Source of the DNA: Aldehydirespirator sp965203635
GTDB taxonomy: Bacteria; Actinomycetota; Acidimicrobiia; Acidimicrobiales; Aldehydirespiratoraceae
Direction of reading: 5' to 3'
DNA: 64,000 nt
Assembly (NCBI GenBank): GCA_965203635.1
Contig: OZ241903.1
Coordinates: forward strand, 3,410,001 to 3,474,000
The position numbers and the translations under genes are program-made. Positions 38,206-46,993 of this stretch are shown in pieces (position 1 is the first letter of the stretch; every line of letters starts with the position of its first letter). Below the pieces are notes generated by a model. It saw nothing but the letters and a program-made list of their open reading frames with translations, was not told where the DNA came from and made no database searches.

Positions 38206-39483
38206 TCATGGTTCAGCCCTCCCAAGCAGGTCGGAAACAGCCAGCACCACGTCTTCGGTGGCCACGTGCCGCTGGCCACCGCCGGGCCGCATGTCCCTTA
38301 CCGCCGCGGTGCCGGCGGCCTGCTCGTCGGGTCCGACAATGACCGCCACGGAGGCTCCGGAGCGGTCGGCCCGCTTCATCTGGGCCTTCATCGAGCGGCC
38401 GTCGAAGGCCCGGTCCACGCCAAGGCCGGCCTGCCGGAGCCGGTCGCAGAGCACGGCCGCGCTCCGGCCGCCAGCCGTGTCCACCACGAACACCTGCACG
38501 GGTGCGGGATCGGGCGGAAAGACTCCCTCGGCGTCGCAGGCCAGCAGGATGCGGTCCACGCCCAGGGCGAAGCCGATGCCGGGCGTCGGAGGTCCGCCCA
38601 ATTCCTCCACCAGACCGTCGTAGCGCCCGCCGCCACCTACCGCGTCCTGCGCGGTGCCGAGCGCGTCGGCGACGAACTCGAAGGCGGTGCGGGTGTAGTA
38701 GTCGAAGCCGCGCACCAGACGGGGTGACACCTCGTAGGCCGCGCCCAGGCTGTCGAGGCTGGACCGCACCTCGTCGAAGTGTTCTGCGGAGGCGCCCGTG
38801 AGGAAGTCGGTCATTAGCGGCGCTTCGGCGATCACCGGTTGGTCTTGGTCCCGCTTGGAATCGAGCACCCTCAGCGGATTGCGCTCCAGGGTCACGCGCG
38901 ACTGCTCGGACAGGTCATCTCGCCTGGCCTGGAGATAGCCGGCCAGCGCGGCGTCGTAGGCGGGTCGGCTCTCGGAATCGCCCAGGCTGTTGATCAGCAG
39001 GCGCACCTGCCTCATCCCGAGGGCCTCGTAGAAGCGCACTCCGAGGCCGATCACCTCCACGTCGGCGTGGGGGTCGTCGGTGCCCAGGGTCTCCACGCCG
39101 ACCTGGTCGAACTGGCGGTAGCGGCCGGCCTGGGGGCGCTCGTAGCGGAACTGGGGGCCGGAGTACCAGATCTTCCACGGCACCGTCGGCCGATGTTCAG
39201 CAAAGGCCCGGCACACGCTGGCGGTGAGCTCGGGGCGCAGGGCCAGGTGCCGGGGCGGGTCACCCTTGTCGAAGAACTCGAACATCTCCTTGGTCACGAC
39301 CTCGGTGGAGATACCCAGGCGCTGGAACACCCCGACGTCCTCGAACACCGGCGATTCCAGAAGACCGAAGCCGCTGCGCTCGGCCAGGTCCGCGAACACG
39401 CGCACCAGCCGGCGCCGCCGCGCCGACTCCGGCGGCAGGATGTCGCGAGTACCCACCGGGGCGCGGAACAAGGGTTGAGCCAC
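38206..39483 (-). CDS. hisS: Histidyl-tRNA synthetase
   Basis: Class II synthetase, 425 aa. Motif 1 region FRAPVGTRDILPPES, HLALRPELTASVCRA, motif 2 FRYERPQAGRYRQF, the histidine-specific RGFDYYTRTAFEF, and motif 3 GGRYDGLVEELGG with ALGVDRI. The GTG at 39483 has TAGCCT 8 nt upstream and divergent tauD-like sequence beyond; longer frames upstream lack family similarity. Paired with aspS as in many Gram-positives. Confidence 0.97.
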   Translation of the reverse strand: MAQPLFRAPVGTRDILPPESARRRRLVRVFADLAERSGFGLLESPVFEDVGVFQRLGISTEVVTKEMFEFFDKGDPPRHLALRPELTASVCRAFAEHRPTVPWKIWYSGPQFRYERPQAGRYRQFDQVGVETLGTDDPHADVEVIGLGVRFYEALGMRQVRLLINSLGDSESRPAYDAALAGYLQARRDDLSEQSRVTLERNPLRVLDSKRDQDQPVIAEAPLMTDFLTGASAEHFDEVRSSLDSLGAAYEVSPRLVRGFDYYTRTAFEFVADALGTAQDAVGGGGRYDGLVEELGGPPTPGIGFALGVDRILLACDAEGVFPPDPAPVQVFVVDTAGGRSAAVLCDRLRQAGLGVDRAFDGRSMKAQMKRADRSGASVAVIVGPDEQAAGTAAVRDMRPGGGQRHVATEDVVLAVSDLLGRAEP

Positions 39484-39491
39484 GACCCCCG

Positions 39492-39497
39492 AGGCTA
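39492..39497 (-). promoter_or_regulatory. Candidate -10 box for hisS
   Basis: TAGCCT on the minus strand, 8 nt before the hisS GTG. Confidence 0.45.
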
Positions 39498-39542
39498 CCG
39501 TCACGCCGCTTGTCACAGGAACGGCCGAAACTCCCGTCAGGT

Positions 39543-39548
39543 TAGATT
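39543..39548 (+). promoter_or_regulatory. Candidate -10 box for the TauD-like gene
   Basis: TAGATT, 7 nt before the GTG at 39556. The GGAGG that follows ends only 2 nt from the start codon, too close to act as a ribosome binding site, so a leaderless message is more likely. Confidence 0.45.
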
Positions 39549-39555
39549 GGAGGTC

Positions 39556-40416
39556 GTGTCGTCGATCACGGTGAGGCGTTCGAGCACCACGATCGGCGCG
39601 GTGGTCTCGGGCGTCGACCTTGCCTCGGGCATCGGCGATGCGGACGCCGCGACGGTCAAGGACGCCCTCGACGAGCGGGGCGTGCTGATCTTCGAAGGCC
39701 AGCACGCGGTGGATGACGAGGCTCAGAAGCGGATCGCGTCGCTGTGGGCGGTGCCGCGGCCCCATCCCGTGGTGGAGTTCATGGGCGGCACCGAGGTGAT
39801 CGGCGTGGTCTACAACGATGCCGACCATCTCCCCAAGGAGAGCGGCGACGCCACCTTCCACACCGACTATTCGTTCAACCATGAGATCCCCGACGTCGCG
39901 GTGCTGCGCACGGTGGTGGAGCCGCCAATAGGCGGAGCGACAGTCTGGGCCGACGCCCGGGCCGCGTTGGCGACGCTGGACGACGAGGATGTGCGGGATC
40001 TGCGCGGGCGGGTCGCCCATCACGACATGGGCCCGGGATTCAGAGCGGAAATGGAGGACCGGTTCGGCTCGGAGACTGCGGACAGAATCCACGCTCGCTT
40101 CGGCATCGGGTACCGGCATCCCGTGGTGGCAGTGCATCCACGCACCGGCGACGAGCTCCTGTTCGTCAACGCCGGCTTCACGCGCTACGTGGTGGGTCTG
40201 CCTCAGGACCGCAGCGACGCCCTGCTCGGGCGGCTCTTCGACGCCTTCACCGACCCGGCCATCGGGTTCACGCACCACTGGCGGCCCGGCGACGTGGCCG
40301 TCTGGGACGAGCACCGCACCGTCCACCGGGGCCCCAGCGACTTTGCTCCCCACGCCCGCAGGCTGCACCGCTGCACCGCAGGCGCCCGCCGCCCCCAAGC
40401 GTCCCCGATCGCCTGA
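39556..40416 (+). CDS. TauD/TfdA family Fe(II)/2-oxoglutarate-dependent dioxygenase
   Basis: 286 aa. Hydroxylates a small substrate using 2-oxoglutarate and Fe(II). Iron ligands H102 and D104 (FHTDYSF) and a distal His in DEHRTVHRGP, whose following Arg would bind 2-oxoglutarate. The family includes taurine, 2,4-D and other acid-cleaving enzymes; the substrate cannot be told. It is a lone plus-strand gene inserted between hisS and relA and faces relA across a hairpin, suggesting a later insertion into this conserved cluster. Confidence 0.9.
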   Translation: MSSITVRRSSTTIGAVVSGVDLASGIGDADAATVKDALDERGVLIFEGQHAVDDEAQKRIASLWAVPRPHPVVEFMGGTEVIGVVYNDADHLPKESGDATFHTDYSFNHEIPDVAVLRTVVEPPIGGATVWADARAALATLDDEDVRDLRGRVAHHDMGPGFRAEMEDRFGSETADRIHARFGIGYRHPVVAVHPRTGDELLFVNAGFTRYVVGLPQDRSDALLGRLFDAFTDPAIGFTHHWRPGDVAVWDEHRTVHRGPSDFAPHARRLHRCTAGARRPQASPIA

Positions 40417-40417
40417 G

Positions 40418-40437
40418 CCTCCGCCTCGCCACGGAGG
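40418..40437. terminator. Bidirectional hairpin between the TauD-like gene and relA
   Basis: CCTCCG (40418-40423), 8-nt loop, CGGAGG (40432-40437), lying in the 26-bp gap between two convergent stops. GC-rich stem without a clear T-run. Confidence 0.45.
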
Positions 40438-40442
40438 AACGG

Positions 40443-42683
40443 CTAGGTCGAGCGGGGGTTGCGGCTGGGGACTACCCGGTAGGCCTCGAAGACGGCTTCG
40501 AGGGCGAGGACGCTGGACAGCACCGAGTCGAGCTGGGACAGGTCGGCCAGCTCGAACTCGAAGTCCATGCGGGCGATGAAGTCGTCGCCCGTCTCGGCCT
40601 TGGCGCTGATGATGCTCAGCCGGTGCTCGGCCAGCACGTCGGTCACGTCGCGCAGCAGGCCGGGCCGGTCCAACCCCTGCACCGAGATCGTCGTCGAGAA
40701 CTTGCCGGCGAAATCGGCGTCCCACTCGACCTCGATCAGCCGGTCGGTCTGACCCTCCGCGAGCCCGATGGCGTTGACGCAGTCGGCCCGGTGCACCGAC
40801 ACGCCCCGGCCCCGGGTCACGAAGCCCATGATCTCGTCGGGCGGCACCGGCGCGCAGCACTGCGACAGCCGGATGAGGATGTCGTCGAGGCCCTCCACGT
40901 GCACGCCCACGTCGGAGTCGCTGCGGAGATGGCCAGCCCGCCGCCGCGCCGTGGTGGGCAGGCGGTCGCGCTCAGTCTCGGCATCGGCGTCGTCGCCGTG
41001 GAGGGCCCGGGCGAACCGGCCGGCCACCGACGACGCCGACTGGTGGCCCTCCCCTATGGCCAGGAACAGCAGATCGGTGGAGCTGTAGTTGAGCTGCTCG
41101 GCGATGGTGTCCAGCAGCTTGTCCTTCAGCAGGCGCTGGGCGGGCAGGCCCTCACGCCGCAGGGCCTGGATGAGGTCGTCGCGCCCGTTCTCGATGGCGT
41201 CGGCCCGGCGCTCGCGTGAGTACCACTGCTTGATCTTGTTGGCCGCCCGGCGGCTGGCCACGAACTTGAGCCAGTCCCGGCTCGGTCCCGCGCCCTCGGT
41301 CCGGGTGGTGAAGATCTCCACCACGTCGCCCGACAGCAGGCGGCTGTCCAGCGCCACCAGCCGGCCGTTCACCTTCGCCCCGACGCAGGCGTGGCCCACG
41401 TCGGTGTGGATGCTGTAGGCGAAGTCCACCGGGGTGGCCCCCACCGGCAGTTCGATGACCTTGCCCTTGGGCGTGAACACGTACACCTCGTCGGTGTCGA
41501 GCTCCGTCTTGAGGTTGGACATGAACTCCGCCGGATCCGACGTCTCCTGCTGCCAGTCCACGATGCGCGACAGCCAGGCCATCTCCTCCGACGGCGACGC
41601 GTCCTTGTACTCCCAGTGGGCGGCCACGCCGTGCTCGGCCCGCTCGTGCATCGCCCGGGTGCGGATCTGCACCTCGAGGGTCTTGCCCTGCGGCCCCACC
41701 ACCGTCGTGTGCAGCGACTGGTAGAGGTTGAACTTGGGCATGGCGATGTAGTCCTTGAACCGGCCCTGCACCGGCCGCCAAGTGGCATGGATCGAGCCGA
41801 GGGCCGCGTAGCAGTCCCGGACCGAGTCCACCAGCACGCGTATACCGACCAGGTCGAAGATCTCCTCGAAGGACCGGCCCTTCACCACCATCTTCTCGTA
41901 GATCGACCACAGGTGCTTGGGACGGCCGGTGACCTCCGCCTTGATCCCCAGCTCGGCCAGGCGGGACTCCACGTCGCCCAGCACCTGCTCCAGGTATATG
42001 TCGCGCTCGGGGGCCCGCTGCTGCACCATCTGGTCGATCTCGGCGTAGCGGCGGGGCTCCAACGCGGCGAAGGCGAGATCCTCCAGTTGCTGCCTGAGGT
42101 CCTGCATCCCGAGGCGGTGGGCCAGCGGCGCGTACACGTCGAGGGTCTCGCGGGCGATGTAGTCCTGCTTGAACGCTGGCAGCACCGCCAGCGTGCGCAG
42201 GTTGTGCAGCCGGTCGGCCAGCTTGATTATCAGGACCCTCAGATCGCGGGCGATAGCCACGATCATCTTGCGCACCGACGCGGCCTGCTGCTGCTCGCGG
42301 GTGTCGTACTGGACCCGGTCCAGCTTGGTGACCCCGTCCACGATGCGGGTGACCTCGGGCCCGAAGTCGGTCTCGATGGTGGCCAGGGCCACATCGGTGT
42401 CCTCCACGGCGTCGTGCAGCAGCGACGCCGCGATGGTCACATCGTCCAGCCCGAGCTTCGCCACGATGGTAGCGACGGCCAGCGGATGGCGGATGTAGGG
42501 CTCCCCCGACAGGCGCATCTGGCCCTCATGGGCCGCCGCCGCGGTGTCGAAGGCCCGCAGGATCAAGTCGGGCGACCGATCCTTGTGGCGCTGGCGGTAG
42601 CACTCCAGCAGCGGGGCGATCTCGGCCGCCGCGGGCCGCCGGGCTCCACGCCTCCAGGGCAGGACCCGGGTGACGGTGGCCAC
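40443..42683 (-). CDS. relA: Bifunctional (p)ppGpp synthetase/hydrolase RelA/SpoT (Rel)
   Basis: Stringent-response enzyme, 746 aa. HD hydrolase domain (about 45-180) with HDAVEDT intact; synthetase domain (about 235-345) with FKDYIAMPKFNLYQSLHT; TGS domain (VYVFTPKGKVIELPVGATPV); a Cys/His region (LSQCCAPVPPDEI) and a C-terminal ACT domain. Both activities look preserved, as in the single Rel of Actinobacteria. GTG start with GGGGAG about 10 nt upstream; secF is 35 bp upstream. Confidence 0.97.
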   Translation of the reverse strand: MATVTRVLPWRRGARRPAAAEIAPLLECYRQRHKDRSPDLILRAFDTAAAAHEGQMRLSGEPYIRHPLAVATIVAKLGLDDVTIAASLLHDAVEDTDVALATIETDFGPEVTRIVDGVTKLDRVQYDTREQQQAASVRKMIVAIARDLRVLIIKLADRLHNLRTLAVLPAFKQDYIARETLDVYAPLAHRLGMQDLRQQLEDLAFAALEPRRYAEIDQMVQQRAPERDIYLEQVLGDVESRLAELGIKAEVTGRPKHLWSIYEKMVVKGRSFEEIFDLVGIRVLVDSVRDCYAALGSIHATWRPVQGRFKDYIAMPKFNLYQSLHTTVVGPQGKTLEVQIRTRAMHERAEHGVAAHWEYKDASPSEEMAWLSRIVDWQQETSDPAEFMSNLKTELDTDEVYVFTPKGKVIELPVGATPVDFAYSIHTDVGHACVGAKVNGRLVALDSRLLSGDVVEIFTTRTEGAGPSRDWLKFVASRRAANKIKQWYSRERRADAIENGRDDLIQALRREGLPAQRLLKDKLLDTIAEQLNYSSTDLLFLAIGEGHQSASSVAGRFARALHGDDADAETERDRLPTTARRRAGHLRSDSDVGVHVEGLDDILIRLSQCCAPVPPDEIMGFVTRGRGVSVHRADCVNAIGLAEGQTDRLIEVEWDADFAGKFSTTISVQGLDRPGLLRDVTDVLAEHRLSIISAKAETGDDFIARMDFEFELADLSQLDSVLSSVLALEAVFEAYRVVPSRNPRST

Positions 42684-42718
42684 CTAGGCCGGCTCCCCGT
42701 GACCGCTGTCCACGACGA

Positions 42719-43870
42719 TCACCGCTTCTTCTTCTTCTTTCGAGGACGCGGCGGTATCGCGCCCTGTGCCGACCCTGCCGCGGCTCCGGGTGCCGGCCCC
42801 GACCGCCGGGCCGTGGCCGACCGCTTGGCCGCAGCCGCCTCACCGAGCACCGCGTCGTCGGTCGCGACCGTGCGGGTGCCGGCCCCGGCTGCACCGCCGC
42901 GCAGACGGACCCGCTCGGCGATCTCAACGTAGGCCGGCTCCCGTTCCTTCATCCTGGCCACCACCGCGGCTGCTACGAACAACGAAGAGTACGTGCCCAC
43001 GACGATGCCCACCAGCAGAGCGATCGCGAACTCCTGGAGGGTGACCGCGCCCAGAACGAACGAACCGATCACCAGCATCGACGCCACCGGAATCATCGAG
43101 GTGATGGAGGTGTTGACCGATCGCATCAGCACCTGGTTGAGCGACAGGTTCATCATCTCGGTGTAGGTGTAGCGACCGGTGGCCGACACCCGGCCCACAA
43201 CTTCGCGCACCTTGTCGTACACGACGATGGTGTCGTACAGCGAGTACCCCATGATCGTCAGGAACGCGATGACCGTGGCCGGGGTGATCTCGAACTGGAA
43301 CACGGAGTAGAACCCGACCGACACCACGATGTCGTGGATCACCGCCAGCAGAGCCCCGACGGCCATCTTCCACTCGAGCCTTATGGCGATGTAGACGGCG
43401 ATGAGCGCGAAGAAGGCGATCAGAGCGTTGCGGGCCTTGGCGGTGATCTCCGCCCCCCACGACGGCCCGACCGTGGTCACGCTCACGTCGTCTCCGGTGA
43501 CGCCGGCCAGGTCGGCCAGCGCGGTGCGCACGCCGTCCACCGCCTCGGGGGCCTCGATGTCGGCCCGCACCCGAATGGTGTCGCCGCCGACCGTCTGGAT
43601 CTTGGCGTCGGCCGCGCCCGTGCCCCTCAGGGCGTCCCGGGCCTCGGCGACCGACACTCCCGGCGCGAGGACCTCCCAGGAGGTGCCCCCCTCGAACTCG
43701 ATGCCCAGGTCGACACCGCGCAGCCCGAAGCTGGCCACGCTCACCACCACGGCCACGAGGGAGCCGATCAGAGCCCGCCGCCAGAGCCGCGGGAAGTCGA
43801 TCTGCTGCTCGCCGCGGTACAAGGACGCGAGCACGCCCAACGGCCCGCCCTTCATGCGGTAGCCCCCCAC
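42719..43870 (-). CDS. secF: Protein translocase subunit SecF
   Basis: 383-aa membrane protein working with SecD to drive export using the proton gradient. Six membrane spans: one at ~35-52, then a periplasmic loop with FEGGTSWEV and five C-terminal spans (VIHDIVVSVGFYSVF, FLTIMGYSLYDTIVVYDKVR). The basic tail ends in a run of Lys. The GTG at 43870 or the ATG at 43855 (G-rich site 6 nt upstream) could start it. Lies 16 bp after secD. Confidence 0.96.
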   Translation of the reverse strand: MGGYRMKGGPLGVLASLYRGEQQIDFPRLWRRALIGSLVAVVVSVASFGLRGVDLGIEFEGGTSWEVLAPGVSVAEARDALRGTGAADAKIQTVGGDTIRVRADIEAPEAVDGVRTALADLAGVTGDDVSVTTVGPSWGAEITAKARNALIAFFALIAVYIAIRLEWKMAVGALLAVIHDIVVSVGFYSVFQFEITPATVIAFLTIMGYSLYDTIVVYDKVREVVGRVSATGRYTYTEMMNLSLNQVLMRSVNTSITSMIPVASMLVIGSFVLGAVTLQEFAIALLVGIVVGTYSSLFVAAAVVARMKEREPAYVEIAERVRLRGGAAGAGTRTVATDDAVLGEAAAAKRSATARRSGPAPGAAAGSAQGAIPPRPRKKKKKR

Positions 43871-43886
43871 ACCGCGACGGCCGCGG

Positions 43887-45323
43887 TCATGCGGTGACTC
43901 CCGGCTCCGTGCCTGCCATCTTCGCCGGTATCCCGAACCGGCCCGGATGGGAGTACAGGCCCGAGCGGCGCGACAGGAGGCCGATCAGCGGACCCATGAA
44001 GAAGTAGGTGGCGACCAGATCGAGGATCGTCGCCAGCCCGAGGTACAGGGCGAAGCCCCGGACCTGGCCCACGGTCAGGAAGTACAGCACCGCGGCCGCG
44101 ATAAGCGACGCGAAGTTCGCTTTGACGATGGTGGAGAAGGCCACCGGGAACGCCCGGTCCACCGCGGAGCGCAGCGTCCGGCCCGAGCGGACGTCCTCCT
44201 TGAGGTGCTCGAAGTACACGATGTTGGAGTCCACCGACACGCCGATGGCGACGATGAGGCCGGTGACGCCGGCCAGGGTCAGTGCCAGTCCCTGGGTCTC
44301 GCCCAGCCAGGCGATGATCGCCCACAGCATGGCGCCGGACAGGCCGAGGCTGGCCATGGCGACCAGGCCGAGCAGGCGGTAGTAGGTCAGCAGGTACACC
44401 GACACGAGTCCCAGCCCGATCAGTCCCGCGAGCACTCCGGCGGACAGCGCGTCGGTTCCCAGCGACGCCGACACGATCCGGCTCTGCTGGGCCTCCAGTT
44501 CCACCGGCAGGGCGCCGTAGTCGAGCACGAGGGCCACATCGCGGGCCTCCTGCTCGCTGAACCCCCCGGAGATGGTGATGCTGGAACGCTCGAACGGCTC
44601 GAAGATGGCGCTGTCGGCCTGGACCGAGGGCGCGCTCACGATCTCGTTGTCCAGTTCTATGGCCACCTGACCAGTGGGGCACGAGGGCGCCCGGCTGTGA
44701 CACCGGAGACTCACCTCGTTGAACAGGTCGATGCCCTCGGCGCCCGGCTGGAACGTGGGCGCCACATGCCAGCCGATAAAGGAATGGAACTGCGCGACGG
44801 CCCCCTCGAGCCCGTCACCCGCGACCGCGGTGGGGCCGAGCTGGTAGCGGAACACGATGTTGCGGTCGTCGTCGTACTCGGGCAGAACGACATCCGCCCC
44901 GGCGGCGACGTCGCCCTCGCTGAGGGCGAACAGGTCGAGCAGAGTCTCGTCGGTTTCCGCGCCCTCCAGCGAACTCTCCGCCACCACGCTGAGCACTGGA
45001 CGGAAGCGCAGCTCCGCGGTCTGGCCGACCAGGTCCAGGGCCCGCTGCTGCTCGTCGACTCCGGGCAGCTGGACGAGGATGTTGTTGCCCTGGGTGGAGA
45101 TCTCGGGCTCGGCCACGCCCAGGCCGTCCACCCGGTTGCGGATGATCTCCACGGCCACGTCCAGCTCATCGGGCTCCGCGACACGGGTCGGCTCCAGCAC
45201 GACGCTGGCACCGCCCTGCAGGTCAAGCCCGAGCAGGGGCTCGTTGCCGGCGGCCAGCGTGTAGACCACGCCCGCGACCGCAACCGCGACGATGCCGATC
45301 ACATAGACGAGCTTGCGGCGCAA
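43887..45323 (-). CDS. secD: Protein translocase subunit SecD
   Basis: 478 aa. N-terminal span, GLDLQGGASVVLEPTRV, the P1 periplasmic domain (IRNRVDGLGVAEPEI), and C-terminal spans with VTGLIVAIGVSVDSNIVYFE, the conserved SecD/F motif including the Asp linked to proton use. The start is a TTG at 45323 with GGGAGGG ~5 nt upstream. Forms the yajC-secD-secF operon. Confidence 0.96.
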   Translation of the reverse strand: MRRKLVYVIGIVAVAVAGVVYTLAAGNEPLLGLDLQGGASVVLEPTRVAEPDELDVAVEIIRNRVDGLGVAEPEISTQGNNILVQLPGVDEQQRALDLVGQTAELRFRPVLSVVAESSLEGAETDETLLDLFALSEGDVAAGADVVLPEYDDDRNIVFRYQLGPTAVAGDGLEGAVAQFHSFIGWHVAPTFQPGAEGIDLFNEVSLRCHSRAPSCPTGQVAIELDNEIVSAPSVQADSAIFEPFERSSITISGGFSEQEARDVALVLDYGALPVELEAQQSRIVSASLGTDALSAGVLAGLIGLGLVSVYLLTYYRLLGLVAMASLGLSGAMLWAIIAWLGETQGLALTLAGVTGLIVAIGVSVDSNIVYFEHLKEDVRSGRTLRSAVDRAFPVAFSTIVKANFASLIAAAVLYFLTVGQVRGFALYLGLATILDLVATYFFMGPLIGLLSRRSGLYSHPGRFGIPAKMAGTEPGVTA

Positions 45324-45369
45324 AGACCCTCCCGCCGTCCGACCCGATGGCCCTCAGGGTGCGTTGGGC

Positions 45370-45672
45370 CTAGCCGTCGTCCTCCTCATCGGCGTCGTCG
45401 TCGGCCTCATCGGCATCGGAGTCCGCTGGAGTACGACCGTGGATGGCGTCCCGGGAGAGCTTCAACTCGACGTTGGGCGCCACCTCCAGCCACACGACGG
45501 CGTCCTCCACTTCGGCCACCACACCGTGGATGCCGGCGTTGGTGACCACTTCGTCACCCGCCTGGAGGGAGCGAACCAGCTCCCGGCGAGCCTTCTCGCG
45601 CTTCTGCTGGGGACGCAGCAGCAGGTAGTAGAGCGCGCCGAACATGAGGATGATGATGAGGAACTGTTCCAT
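45370..45672 (-). CDS. yajC: Preprotein translocase accessory subunit YajC
   Basis: 100 aa. N-terminal membrane span FLIIILMFGALYYLLLRPQQ, then a small domain with VRSLQAGDEVVTNAGIHG, the family signature, and a very acidic tail. The ATG at 45672 has TAGGCT 6 nt upstream and no ribosome binding site, so yajC-secD-secF probably starts with a leaderless message. A 46-bp gap separates it from secD. Confidence 0.95.
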   Translation of the reverse strand: MEQFLIIILMFGALYYLLLRPQQKREKARRELVRSLQAGDEVVTNAGIHGVVAEVEDAVVWLEVAPNVELKLSRDAIHGRTPADSDADEADDDADEEDDG

Positions 45673-45678
45673 GCCGCG

Positions 45679-45684
45679 AGCCTA
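45679..45684 (-). promoter_or_regulatory. Candidate -10 box for leaderless yajC
   Basis: TAGGCT on the minus strand, 6 nt before the ATG. Confidence 0.45.
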
Positions 45685-45732
45685 CGCGGCAGCGTGCAGA
45701 GAACGGCGGCCCTGCTTGCTCCGACCCGGGTT

Positions 45733-45793
45733 CCCCGCTCTTGTTCGCTACGCTCACGGGCCGCTCGGGCCACGGCCTCGCTAGCTCGGCCTC
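45733..45793. repeat. Interspersed repeat A, copy 4 (overlaps the tgt 3' end)
   Basis: Core 45733-45781, followed almost directly by GCTCGGCCTCT (about 45784-45794). The tgt stop codon and its last codons (QRPS) fall in this short end. Confidence 0.85.
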
Positions 45794-46905
45794 TGGGCCC
45801 AGATAGCCCCGACAGAGGCGCGCAGCTCGTCGAGGGTGCCGGTGCGCACCGCGGTGCGCACCTGATCCATGAGGCGCAGCAACCAGGCCAGGTTGTGCAG
45901 GGTGATGAGCCGAGCCGCGGTCGGCTCGTGGGTGGCCAGCAGATGGCGGAGGTAGCCGCGCGGCCACCGGCCGGCCGGGCTCTCGGGAAACGACGGATCG
46001 AGCGGTTCATCGCTGTTGGCATGGCGGGCCGCAGCCAGGTTGTAGCGGCCCGCGTCGGACAGGACCGTGCCGTGACGACCGAGACGGGTGGGCAGCACGC
46101 AGTCGAACATGTCGATGCCCCGGGCCACCGCCTCCACGATCCCCACCGGGTCGCCCAGACCCATGAAGTAACGGGGGCTGTCGCCGGGGAGCGCGGCCGT
46201 GCACGCCTCCAGCGCGGCCAGCATCTGCGGACGCTCCTCGCCCACCGACAACCCGCCCACTGCGTAGCCGTCGAAGCCGATCTCGACCGTGCGCTCGGCG
46301 GACTCGCGCCGCAAGGAGGTGTCGGCACCCCCCTGGACGATGCCGAACTGGCACTGGCGCTGCGGCGCGTCCGGATGGGCCAGGAAGGCAGTGCGGCCGC
46401 GTCGGGCCCAGAGCGCGGTGCGGCGGACAGCCTCCTGCAGGACAGAATGCTCCGCCACTGCGGAGGGGCACACGTCGAGCACCATGGTTATGTCGGCGCC
46501 GATGAGTGCCTGCTGAACCACCGCTTCGGTGGGGGTGAGCCGGCACTCCGAGCCGTCGTACACCGACCTGAAGCTGGCGCCGTCGTCGTCCACTTGCGGG
46601 TCGAGCGAGTAGATCTGGTAGCCGCCCGAATCGGTGAGCACATGACCGGGCCAGCGGGCGAAGCCATGTATCCCGCCCAGCTGGGCCACAGTGGAGGCTC
46701 CGGGTCGCAGCATCAGGTGGTAGGTGTTGGCCAGCACCACCTCCACTCCGAGCGCCTCAAGATCCGACGAGTCGAGGTGACGGACTGCGCCGCGCGTGCC
46801 CACCGGCATGAAGCATGGCGTGGCGAAACTGCCCCGGGCGGTGGTGACCGTGCCGGTCCGGGCGGCACCATCCGATGCGTCGAGCGCGAATGTCGCTGTC
46901 GTCAT
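45781..46905 (-). CDS. tgt: tRNA-guanine transglycosylase
   Basis: Exchanges G34 of GUN-anticodon tRNAs for the queuosine precursor preQ1. 374 aa TIM barrel. Catalytic Asp residues in LTDSGGYQIYSL and GIDMFDCVLPTR; GIVQGGAD and YAVGGLSVGE line the base pocket. The usual C-terminal zinc motif CxCxxC is not seen: the region reads RYNLAAARHANSD, so metal binding may be lost or altered. The ATG at 46905 has GGAGAGG 4-5 nt upstream. Follows queA. Confidence 0.93.
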   Translation of the reverse strand: MTTATFALDASDGAARTGTVTTARGSFATPCFMPVGTRGAVRHLDSSDLEALGVEVVLANTYHLMLRPGASTVAQLGGIHGFARWPGHVLTDSGGYQIYSLDPQVDDDGASFRSVYDGSECRLTPTEAVVQQALIGADITMVLDVCPSAVAEHSVLQEAVRRTALWARRGRTAFLAHPDAPQRQCQFGIVQGGADTSLRRESAERTVEIGFDGYAVGGLSVGEERPQMLAALEACTAALPGDSPRYFMGLGDPVGIVEAVARGIDMFDCVLPTRLGRHGTVLSDAGRYNLAAARHANSDEPLDPSFPESPAGRWPRGYLRHLLATHEPTAARLITLHNLAWLLRLMDQVRTAVRTGTLDELRASVGAIWAQRPS

Positions 46906-46906
46906 G

Positions 46907-46977
46907 GACCTCTCCGGCCGAAATTGATGGCGAAACCGCCCATATGGGGCCAATATCCGCACCAATTTCGAGAGGTC
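46907..46977 (-). promoter_or_regulatory. Hairpin that would bury the tgt ribosome binding site
   Basis: In transcript sense the distal arm is GACCUCU then CGAAAUUG (46977-46963), pairing with CAAUUUCG and AGAGGUC (46926-46907); a 5-nt bulge (GCCGG) interrupts the proximal arm. AGAGG in the proximal arm is the tgt ribosome binding site. The loop contains the palindrome CCCATATGGG (46939-46948). A candidate translational switch for tgt in the queA-tgt operon. Confidence 0.55.
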
Positions 46978-46993
46978 GGTGTTCGGCGGCGGA

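Noticed and set aside
46907..46993. A known preQ1 riboswitch before tgt
   Set aside because: I could not find the compact preQ1 pseudoknot pattern; the element is a long simple hairpin, so I only call it a candidate switch.
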